Below are positions 1 to 5,935 of a stretch of DNA of 8,027 nt, in pieces. This DNA comes from Nitrososphaerota archaeon (GTDB lineage: Archaea; Thermoproteota; Nitrososphaeria; Nitrososphaerales; JAPUIC01). Each line of letters opens with the position of its first letter. Within the stretch, counting starts at the first letter, position 1. The position numbers were made by a program, and so were the translations under genes. The notes under the pieces were generated by a model. The model worked only from the letters and a program-made list of their open reading frames with translations, was not told the origin of the DNA and searched no databases. The stretch covers positions 1 to 8,027 of the forward strand of contig JAPUIC010000084.1 in assembly GCA_027297425.1 (NCBI GenBank), read 5' to 3'.

Positions 1-10
1 GCAAGCGTGG

Positions 11-62
11 ATATAATTTATTTTTCCATGATCAAGTTTACAGAGATGGAGAAAGTTAAAGT
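11..62 (+). promoter_or_regulatory. Candidate tatA promoter (two alternative TATA-like elements)
   Basis: Two A/T-rich elements precede tatA. ATATAATTTA at 11-20 is the stronger TATA match but would leave a leader of about 45 bases. GAAAGTTAAAG at 51-61 is a weaker BRE-plus-TATA match, but its core lies about 30 bases before ATG 87, the spacing expected for a leaderless archaeal transcript. There is no obvious Shine-Dalgarno sequence. The choice between them is an inference. Confidence 0.35.
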
Positions 63-86
63 ACCTCTCGTTGGGATGTAGGACAG

Positions 87-401
87 ATGCCGAGTCCGCT
101 ATTCATTCCCCAAGGAATGGAAATAATCATCATAGGAATCGTAATTATTGTCCTCATATTTGGAGCTAAGAAGATCCCGGATATCGCTAAATCCCTCGGT
201 AGAGCAGGCGGAGAGTTCAAGAAAGGGAAGCAAGAAGCTGATAAAGAGGCAAAGGATGCCGCTCTCGAGGATGAGAAACCAGAAGACGGAAAGAAAGAAC
301 ATGATAAGCTTCTGAACGTAGCAAAGGGTCTCGGAATAACGGTCGAAGGCAAGAACGATGAAGTTCTACGTAAAGAGATAGAGAAGGCTCTCTGGAAATA
401 G
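87..401 (+). CDS. tatA: Sec-independent (Tat) protein translocase subunit TatA
   Basis: TatA forms the pore-like part of the twin-arginine translocase, which exports folded proteins across the cytoplasmic membrane. The 104-residue product has the full TatA layout: a short N-terminus with Pro-Gln and a polar Glu12 ahead of one hydrophobic segment (about residues 13-25), the Phe25-Gly26 hinge, then a Lys-rich amphipathic helix beginning AKKIPDIAKSLG (27-38), and an acidic/basic linker. An extra C-terminal module (about 73-101) contains LLNVAKGLGI and an EGK turn, resembling a small helix-extension-helix domain. ATG 87 is preferred over ATG 117 because the internal start would remove the conserved Pro-Gln before the membrane helix. 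No TatC or Tat substrate gene lies in the window. The next gene starts 45 bases downstream with a possible promoter of its own. The TatA/E family is certain; TatA rather than TatE is by convention. Confidence 0.93.
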   Translation: MPSPLFIPQGMEIIIIGIVIIVLIFGAKKIPDIAKSLGRAGGEFKKGKQEADKEAKDAALEDEKPEDGKKEHDKLLNVAKGLGITVEGKNDEVLRKEIEKALWK

Positions 402-411
402 TTATCAAACT

Positions 412-421
412 AAAGTTTAAC
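412..421 (+). promoter_or_regulatory. Candidate TATA element of the sugar-nucleotide operon
   Basis: AAAGTTTAAC lies in the 45-base gap after tatA, with its core about 30 bases before the ATG at 447. That fits an archaeal BRE/TATA box driving a leaderless mRNA, and suggests the operon can be transcribed independently of tatA. The same AAAGTTTA string occurs upstream of alba on the opposite strand. Confidence 0.4.
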
Positions 422-446
422 CGTAGCTCGACTTTTCAATTAGAAT

Positions 447-1151
447 ATGAAGGCAGTCATCCTTGCAGGCGGGCTAGGGACGAGGATGCGACCTTATACA
501 TTGTTCGTTCCTAAAGGAATGCTTCCACTAGGCAGCAAGCCGGTATTGGAACATATTATTGAATGGTTATCAAAGAATGGGATAACAGATATTGTATTAT
601 GCGTAGGATACCTGAGCAAGGTAATCTCAGATTACTTCTCCAATGGCAAAGAGCTAGGAGTCAAGATAAGCTATGTCAAGTCATCAAGACCAATGGGGAC
701 AGCTGGGCAACTCAAGAGCGCGCAAAAATTGCTCGATGAGTCATTCATTTGCGTATACGGAGATGTTATTCTAAAAAATAATCTTAGGAAGATGATAAGT
801 TATCACAAAAGTAAGAAGGCGATTGCCACTATCGGGCTGACTAAGTATTCTACTAAGATGAGTTATGGTTTCATAGAGACTGAAAAAAATGGGTTAGTTA
901 GAAGCTGGTCAGAAAAGCCAGAGATTAGTGGCCTAATCAATGCAGGGCTTTATGTGTTCGAGCCTAGTTTTCTCGCCTCAATCCCAAAGGGCACGATATT
1001 CGGGATGGATAGTGCGTTTGAATCCGTAATTAAAGGGAATAAGAAAGTTTTCGGCTATGAAATTGAAGGGGGCTTTCTCGACATAGGAGATAGGAGAACA
1101 TATCTTAGTGCCGATAGAAAATATCTGAGTGAACTAGAGACTATTCCCTGA
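447..1151 (+). CDS. Sugar-1-phosphate nucleotidyltransferase (single-domain)
   Basis: This enzyme transfers a nucleoside monophosphate from an NTP to a sugar-1-phosphate, giving an NDP-sugar and pyrophosphate. The 234-residue protein is a complete Rossmann-like nucleotidyltransferase domain (NTP_transferase family). It has the nucleotide loop LAGGLGTRMRP (6-16), PKGMLPLGSKP (22-32) with the usual lysine, GTAG (84-87), YGDV with metal-binding Asp106, EKP (156-158), NAGLYVFEP (165-173) and the second metal Asp in FLDIGDRRTY (210-219). The length matches short mannose-1-phosphate guanylyltransferase/HddC-like enzymes; the C-terminal beta-helix of GlmU or archaeal two-domain homologues is absent. 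The next gene begins 14 bases after its stop and carries such a beta-helix, so the two may act in one pathway. Which NTP and sugar are used (GDP-mannose, UDP- or dTDP-glucose, UDP-GlcNAc) cannot be read from the sequence. Confidence 0.9.
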   Translation: MKAVILAGGLGTRMRPYTLFVPKGMLPLGSKPVLEHIIEWLSKNGITDIVLCVGYLSKVISDYFSNGKELGVKISYVKSSRPMGTAGQLKSAQKLLDESFICVYGDVILKNNLRKMISYHKSKKAIATIGLTKYSTKMSYGFIETEKNGLVRSWSEKPEISGLINAGLYVFEPSFLASIPKGTIFGMDSAFESVIKGNKKVFGYEIEGGFLDIGDRRTYLSADRKYLSELETIP

Positions 1152-1165
1152 GGCCTAGTCACCAG

Positions 1166-2413
1166 ATGCTTCTAGTCCTCTTCGAAGATCGTGTGAATTT
1201 TTTCAATCCGCTCTCGATTACCAGGCCTATCTTTGATCTCAATTTCGGGAGTAAGAGTCTGATAGAAGGGTGGAGGAGAAACCTATCATCAGCAGGTACA
1301 TGTGCCATAATTCGGGATTATCTTGTAGATTCTACAAAACGACGCCATAGAGATCTAGAGGTTAATCCCTCGAAGATCGATACTACTGCCCTATTTGTGA
1401 ATTCGCTCCTAGTTCCGACTAGTAACCTTCTGAAGTCCTTTTTAGAGAAAAGTCAGGATTTCTTTCTATTAGATAAGGGGCGACTAGTTGCAGCTCGTCT
1501 CGGCGCTTCTCTCGCCCAGAAGTTAATCGAGGAGGATCTCAATATAGGAATCTTGAAAAGATCTAAAACCCTCAATAAGAAAGAAGCGGCGGACTCTCTT
1601 ATCAGCTTCCCCTGGGAGCTTTTATCGCAGTCGAAATTGGCAATTGTCCACACGGCGAACTCTCAAGAGATGCGCCAAACTAAGATTAGATCAAGGGGGA
1701 ATGGTGTAATATATTCCCATTCAGACATAGAGATAGAATCCAATGTCGTTTTTGATACATCGGAGGGTGATATCGTATTGGGAAAGGGGGCAAGCATCCA
1801 GGCCGGCTCTAGAATAGCTGGTCCGACATCGATAGGAGAAGGATCTAGCATCCTAGGAGCACGAATCGGTCCAGGGACCAGCATTGGGGATGACTGCAAA
1901 ATTGGAGGAGAGGTAGAAGAAAGTATCTTCATGTCGAATTCGAATAAACCTCACACCGGATTTATCGGTCATGCATATGTGGGTCAATGGGTGAACTTGG
2001 GTGCGCTCACGACTAACTCCGATCTCAAAGGCACATACGGAACTGTTCGGGTCAGATTGGCTGGAAAACGGTACGACACAGGATTGACCAAATTTGGCAC
2101 CATGATCGGAGACGGTGTGAAGTCTGCCATCGGTACACTCATCTACACAGGAAAGAGTATTGGCCCATTTTCTCAATTACATGGGTATGTCACCGATGAT
2201 GTGCCTCCTTTCACCATATACGCCAAATCATTGGGTGCTCCGTCTACGGAGGTTCAGAAGTTATCAGTAATACGAACGATGGAAAGAATGATGAAGAGGC
2301 GTGAGAAAAAAATTTCAGATGTTGAAGTGAAATTAATCACAAAGATCTTCGACTTAACGTCACCTGAAAGGAAACAAGCAGGCGTTAAGGTCGGACGGCT
2401 GCAAATCCCCTAA
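1166..2413 (+). CDS. GlmU-like putative sugar nucleotidyltransferase/acyltransferase (Bacteroidetes-type 'alternative GlmU' family)
   Basis: The 415-residue product has two parts. Residues 1 to about 180 resemble the divergent sugar nucleotidyltransferase domain NTP_transf_4: an N-terminal VLFEDR, SITRPIFDL (17-25) and FVNSLLVP (77-84). They lack the GGxGTRMxP loop. From about 187 to 350 there is a left-handed beta-helix of hexapeptide repeats (IVLGKG, SIGEGS, RIGPGTSIGDD). It includes the family block GGEVEESIFMSNSNKPHTGFIG (247-268 region) followed by GQWVNLGALTTNSDLKG, which closely resembles the acetyltransferase half of the alternative GlmU proteins. A basic tail of about 50 residues follows. 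In that family the role is glucosamine-1-phosphate acetylation plus UDP-GlcNAc formation. Whether the N-terminal half is catalytic here is open, since a canonical nucleotidyltransferase is encoded immediately upstream. A TGAGG overlaps the upstream stop, 12 bases before ATG 1166, a loose ribosome-binding match. Confidence 0.85.
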   Translation: MLLVLFEDRVNFFNPLSITRPIFDLNFGSKSLIEGWRRNLSSAGTCAIIRDYLVDSTKRRHRDLEVNPSKIDTTALFVNSLLVPTSNLLKSFLEKSQDFFLLDKGRLVAARLGASLAQKLIEEDLNIGILKRSKTLNKKEAADSLISFPWELLSQSKLAIVHTANSQEMRQTKIRSRGNGVIYSHSDIEIESNVVFDTSEGDIVLGKGASIQAGSRIAGPTSIGEGSSILGARIGPGTSIGDDCKIGGEVEESIFMSNSNKPHTGFIGHAYVGQWVNLGALTTNSDLKGTYGTVRVRLAGKRYDTGLTKFGTMIGDGVKSAIGTLIYTGKSIGPFSQLHGYVTDDVPPFTIYAKSLGAPSTEVQKLSVIRTMERMMKRREKKISDVEVKLITKIFDLTSPERKQAGVKVGRLQIP

Positions 2414-2427
2414 AGTTGATTCGAGAT

Positions 2428-2433
2428 GGAGGT
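2428..2433 (+). promoter_or_regulatory. Shine-Dalgarno sequence deciding the isomerase start
   Basis: GGAGGT sits 8 bases before ATG 2442, ideal spacing, while it directly abuts or overlaps the in-frame TTG at 2433. This favours ATG 2442 as the true start. Other genes here that seem to have their own promoters lack such a motif, so this site also supports internal-operon translation of the isomerase. Confidence 0.65.
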
Positions 2434-2441
2434 TGGATAAG

Positions 2442-3503
2442 ATGGTGAAACCACCGATTCGTAAGGGTAACAAACTGGAAATTGGGAGTACCCGTACACT
2501 GGATAAGAGTGGTTTCTGTTCGATTTACGATAGTTGGGTGGAACACTGTAGGAAGGCTTGGGATATTAAGGTAAAACTAGGGAAAATCACTAAGGTCGAA
2601 GAAATATTTCTTGCAGGTATGGGAGGTTCAGGCATCGCGGGAGAGCTCATTCGTGATTGGTTGGAACCTCTCATTTCAGTACCAATATACGTAATAAAAG
2701 ATCACCGATTACCGAATCATGCAAGGAAAGGTCTGCTCGTAGCAATAAGCTGCTCTGGCAACACCCAGGAGATTTTATCAGTTATTGAGGACGCATCTAA
2801 GAAAGGTTTGAAGATCGTGACTTTATCATCGGGAGGGGCAGTAAGCGATCTCGCCAAAAAAGCGGGTCATCCACATATAGAGAGCAGAATGATCAGTACT
2901 CCAAGAACATCATTTCCATACATTTTCTTCCCGTTGGTAAAATTGTTTGCGAATCTTGGGATATATGACGGTAAACGGGAGGTCTTAGAGTCGTTTGAAT
3001 ACATGCATGAGATATTAGGTCAGATTAACTCGAAGATTCCCTTCGAATCTAATTCCGCAAAACAGTCCGCTAATTGGCTTCAGGATGGCATCCCCGTAAT
3101 ATACGGAGCAAACTGGAATAGGGCTGTAGCTATGCGGTTTAAGCATCAATTAAACGAGAATGCGAAGATGCATGCTCTTTTTGACATCCTGCCTGAGCTA
3201 TGCCATAATGAAGTTATGTCATGGGAATCGAATTCGGAGCACTTGTTTAGGCCGATCTTTCTGCGGACTGATGACGAACTAAGTGAAATTTCTAGTAGGT
3301 TTGACCTTCTCCAAGATATTCTACAGGAAAGGGGCATGAAGGTGCATGAGATAACGATTCCGTGGAGAGGTATGCTCCCTACGGCGCTTGCGCTATTACT
3401 GATGATAGACTATATCTCAGTTTACGCAGCAATAGCTAGAGGAGTTGATCCTTCATCGACAGAAACTATTGATCTAGTAAAGAAACGACTTGCTAGTAAT
3501 TAG
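2442..3503 (+). CDS. Bifunctional phosphoglucose/phosphomannose isomerase
   Basis: It interconverts fructose-6-phosphate with glucose-6-phosphate and with mannose-6-phosphate, feeding glycolysis/gluconeogenesis and sugar-nucleotide synthesis. The 353-residue product (from ATG 2442) has two SIS-type sugar isomerase halves. The first has AGMGGSGIAGELIRD from residue 58 and the phosphate-binding SCSGNTQEI (103-111), then PRTSFPYIFFPL (154-165). The second has NENAKMHALFDILPELCHNE (238-257); Glu239 and His255 are 16 residues apart, as are Glu203 and His219 of the characterised Pyrobaculum enzyme as I recall it. The C-terminal DPSSTETIDLVKKRL carries a Thr seven residues before a Lys, matching the Thr/Lys pair linked to phosphomannose activity and catalysis. 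It starts 28 bases after the GlmU-like gene and ends 7 bases from the convergent galT. An in-frame TTG at 2433 would add three residues but lies on the ribosome-binding site. Confidence 0.94.
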   Translation: MVKPPIRKGNKLEIGSTRTLDKSGFCSIYDSWVEHCRKAWDIKVKLGKITKVEEIFLAGMGGSGIAGELIRDWLEPLISVPIYVIKDHRLPNHARKGLLVAISCSGNTQEILSVIEDASKKGLKIVTLSSGGAVSDLAKKAGHPHIESRMISTPRTSFPYIFFPLVKLFANLGIYDGKREVLESFEYMHEILGQINSKIPFESNSAKQSANWLQDGIPVIYGANWNRAVAMRFKHQLNENAKMHALFDILPELCHNEVMSWESNSEHLFRPIFLRTDDELSEISSRFDLLQDILQERGMKVHEITIPWRGMLPTALALLLMIDYISVYAAIARGVDPSSTETIDLVKKRLASN

Positions 3504-3510
3504 TAGGCAA

Positions 3511-4560
3511 TTAGCTGATCCCCAGAACTTCTGCCAGCTCCTTCTTGCAATCTCTCTGGAGGATTTCCGCGGCGTCTTCCGGGCTAGTCTCGTTGACAAA
3601 GATACCAACACCTCGTTCTAGCGCGGACCAGTCCTTAATTCTTGGGTATACTTCTATGTGCCAATGAATCTGCTTAGTCGTCTTTTTTTCCGACGACGTG
3701 TGAAAAATCAGATTGAAGGCTACATCTCCAGCGCTCCGGGATAATCCACCCAGTGTGGAGCGTAAAATAAGAGACAAATCATTAATCTCCTTCTGGGACA
3801 GACGAAGGAAGGAAGTCTGGTGTCGTTTCGGAAAGATCCAGAATTCGAATGAATGAGCTGAAGCCCACGGGCAAAAAGAGATGAAATGATCGGTCGACAA
3901 TATGTGTCTTGGTCCACCAGATTCTAGGTTAACAATAGTACACATTGGGCAGGTTCCCCATGTCCTCATAGACTGCTGAACAGAGGCTGCCTCCGCCTCT
4001 ATTAGTGGTGGTAGTCTGGGAAGGGATATCATCCTCATGTGTGGGTGTGGTTGCTCCGCTCCAGCAGCCGCCCCATAATTGATGTATGCTAATACATATG
4101 CAACTCCCTTTTGAGAATAAAACCACTTCATCTTATCCTGTACACAAGAGAGAATATTTGTCCATTGATTAATATCAAACTTCGAAAAAGAGAGCTTATG
4201 TTCAGGTGTTACGACGAATACATAGTCATAGCCTAGGGCCGGTTCACTATAGATCGGGGGCTCGCTAAAGGTATTAGAAGATTCAGGCGTAACCACTGGA
4301 GATTCGTTTGGAAATGCCCTTACGACCCAACCTTTTACTCTATCTGGATCCTCGTCACTCATCTTTATCAGCGATCCTTCCCGTTCAACCAGTGCGACAT
4401 CTGCTGGTGGAGTCATATTCTCATTCCCAGGACAGAAAGGGCAAGCTTTCGATTTTTTCTTATCAGGCTTTAGGTCCCTAGAAGGACCTCCAGGAGATCC
4501 CTTTCCGACCAGAACGAGTTTATCGGTGAAGTAATCCCTTCGTAACTCTCTTTTAGACAT
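3511..4560 (-). CDS. galT: Galactose-1-phosphate uridylyltransferase family protein (active-site Gln replaced by Arg)
   Basis: GalT moves UMP between hexose-1-phosphates (UDP-glucose + galactose-1-P to glucose-1-P + UDP-galactose) through a uridylyl-histidine intermediate. The 349-residue protein has both HIT-like halves. CPFCPGNE (40-47) supplies Cys40 and Cys43, and His121 (TPEHKL) and His172 complete the set expected for the zinc site. AGAEQPHPHMRMI (166-178) carries the putative nucleophile His174. The second half has CPMC (204-207), FWIFPKRHQTSF (240-251) and IHWHIEVYPR (298-307). The residue two after the nucleophile is Arg176 (AGG at 4033-4035), where characterised GalT enzymes have Gln. 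The true reaction may therefore be a related nucleotidyl transfer or phosphorolysis. It is divergent from the mutase gene and convergent with the isomerase. The start ATG has no Shine-Dalgarno sequence; a TATA-like box lies about 35 bases upstream. Confidence 0.88.
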   Translation of the reverse strand: MSKRELRRDYFTDKLVLVGKGSPGGPSRDLKPDKKKSKACPFCPGNENMTPPADVALVEREGSLIKMSDEDPDRVKGWVVRAFPNESPVVTPESSNTFSEPPIYSEPALGYDYVFVVTPEHKLSFSKFDINQWTNILSCVQDKMKWFYSQKGVAYVLAYINYGAAAGAEQPHPHMRMISLPRLPPLIEAEAASVQQSMRTWGTCPMCTIVNLESGGPRHILSTDHFISFCPWASAHSFEFWIFPKRHQTSFLRLSQKEINDLSLILRSTLGGLSRSAGDVAFNLIFHTSSEKKTTKQIHWHIEVYPRIKDWSALERGVGIFVNETSPEDAAEILQRDCKKELAEVLGIS

Positions 4561-4590
4561 AAAACCCGCATCAGAAGTAATTGCGCTGTG

Positions 4591-4607
4591 GCTTAAGAAC
4601 TTTCGAT
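4591..4607 (-). promoter_or_regulatory. Candidate galT promoter element
   Basis: Read on the minus strand, GAAAGTTCTTAAGC is a purine-rich BRE-like stretch followed by a TTAA-core TATA match, about 35 bases before the galT ATG. This is consistent with a very short or absent leader. It lies in the 105-base divergent region shared with the phosphoglycerate mutase gene. Confidence 0.35.
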
Positions 4608-4633
4608 CTCTGACAGTTTATGACCGCCATAAC

Positions 4634-4642
4634 ACATATTTG
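4634..4642 (+). promoter_or_regulatory. Candidate TATA element of the phosphoglycerate mutase gene
   Basis: ACATATTTG has its core about 28 bases before GTG 4666, which would place the transcription start at or next to the start codon (leaderless). No Shine-Dalgarno sequence precedes the GTG. It lies about 35 bases from the candidate galT element on the other strand. Confidence 0.4.
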
Positions 4643-4665
4643 TAGTAAGCTTACCAATTTAAAAA

Positions 4666-5913
4666 GTGAAATTAGTTTATGTTTTATTGGATGGTGTAGG
4701 AGATCGTCCTGATAAATCGCTTAACTGGACTACACCATTAGAAGCTGCAGTTACTCCAAATCTAGATCACCTAGCTCGGAATAGTGTCAGCGGAACAGTA
4801 CAGACTGTCGGTAAGGATATAGCTCCTGAATCAGATATCGCAGTCTTTAGCATGCTTGGGTATGACTTTTCTTCAGGGTACGTTGGCAGGGGGGCAGTCG
4901 AAGCAATCGGTTCGGGCCTGACCTTCAAAACGGGGGACCTGGCCTTACGCGGAAATTTTGCCACCGTTAACAGTTCGGGGGAAATCATTGACAGACGAGC
5001 CGGGCGAGATCTTGAGGAAAAAGAGGCGAGTGAACTCGCATCTTTCCTTAATTCAGAACTAGACCTTTCAAATGATGTTCAGGTCAGATTGAAAGCTACC
5101 GTAGGACATAGATGCTCAGTAGTGATATCTAGCTCTCAAGAAGTTCTATCCGCAAACATTAGCAATACTGATCCTGCTTACCTTAGGGTCAAAGGCATCG
5201 GTGTGGCTCTAGAAAACGTTTCTAAAATGAAAATACATCAGAGTGAACCGACAGATGATAACGACCCCAGATCAGTCCTCGCTGCCCAACTAGTTAACAA
5301 ATTTTCGCAGAAGTGTTTGGAACTGCTCCCTGAACATCCAGTAAATAAGGCAAGAAGAAAAAGAGAAAAGTCGCCAGCGAATGCAATATTGTTAAGAGAT
5401 GCAAGTGATAAGAAAGTCAAGCTAGAAAGTTTCTATGATAAATTCCATCTAAAAATGGGAGCTCTAGTCGACATGCCGGTTGAAATAGGGATAGCGGAGA
5501 TGACCGATATTCAGCCGTTTCCCTCATTTCCAGCGCTTACCGATAAGGCAGGACAAGTCCAAAATATATTGCAGGACTTCGACGGCGTATATGTCCATAT
5601 CAAAGGCCCAGATGAACCGGGACATGATGGGGATGCAGGCCTGAAGAAACGCATAATTGAGGATATCGACGATCAATTCTTTGCGCAGTTAGTGAAGCTA
5701 GACTCTGCTCAGACACTGATCGTTGTTTCGGCAGACCACGCGACACCGTGTCAGTTACGTGGTCATAGTAGTGATCCAGTCCCTGTAATCTTTTCACGTC
5801 TAGGTCTCTCTGATAATACAGCGAGATTTACCGAAAAAGAGACAAGTAGAGGCAGTCTCGGACTTATATCTGGCATTGATGTGATGCCTTCAGCCGTGAA
5901 ATATTTAGAATAG
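4666..5913 (+). CDS. apgM: 2,3-bisphosphoglycerate-independent phosphoglycerate mutase (archaeal type)
   Basis: It interconverts 3- and 2-phosphoglycerate in glycolysis/gluconeogenesis by a metal-dependent phosphoserine mechanism of the alkaline phosphatase superfamily. The 415-residue length is typical of archaeal enzymes. Visible motifs are YVLLDGVGDRP (5-15) with metal ligand Asp9, the nucleophile Ser56 in APESDIAVFSMLGYD (53-67), GYVGRGAVEA (71-80), VHIKGPDEPGHDGD near residues 310-323, and SADHATPC with RGHSSDPVPV near 350-370, supplying the remaining metal ligands. Glu replaces the Gly seen before the nucleophile Ser in some family members, which I do not regard as damaging. Translation begins at GTG 4666: MKLVYVLLDG is exactly the family N-terminus, and no upstream in-frame start fits better. 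It is transcribed divergently from galT and ends 22 bases from the convergent decarboxylase gene. Confidence 0.96.
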   Translation: MKLVYVLLDGVGDRPDKSLNWTTPLEAAVTPNLDHLARNSVSGTVQTVGKDIAPESDIAVFSMLGYDFSSGYVGRGAVEAIGSGLTFKTGDLALRGNFATVNSSGEIIDRRAGRDLEEKEASELASFLNSELDLSNDVQVRLKATVGHRCSVVISSSQEVLSANISNTDPAYLRVKGIGVALENVSKMKIHQSEPTDDNDPRSVLAAQLVNKFSQKCLELLPEHPVNKARRKREKSPANAILLRDASDKKVKLESFYDKFHLKMGALVDMPVEIGIAEMTDIQPFPSFPALTDKAGQVQNILQDFDGVYVHIKGPDEPGHDGDAGLKKRIIEDIDDQFFAQLVKLDSAQTLIVVSADHATPCQLRGHSSDPVPVIFSRLGLSDNTARFTEKETSRGSLGLISGIDVMPSAVKYLE

Positions 5914-5935
5914 TTGTGCGGACCCTAGTATAGCG

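Noticed and set aside
56..408. Minus-strand reading frames opposite tatA
   Set aside because: Low-complexity Ser/Phe/Leu-rich translations complementary to the charged TatA tail, with no recognisable domain.
2433..2441. TTG 2433 as the isomerase start codon
   Set aside because: The Shine-Dalgarno GGAGGT at 2428-2433 overlaps it, whereas ATG 2442 has 8-base spacing; the three extra residues add no conserved feature.
4561..4665. Possible riboswitch, C/D box RNA or tRNA in the largest intergenic region
   Set aside because: No cloverleaf, no paired C/D box motifs and no stable hairpin could be seen; the space is adequately explained by two opposed promoters.
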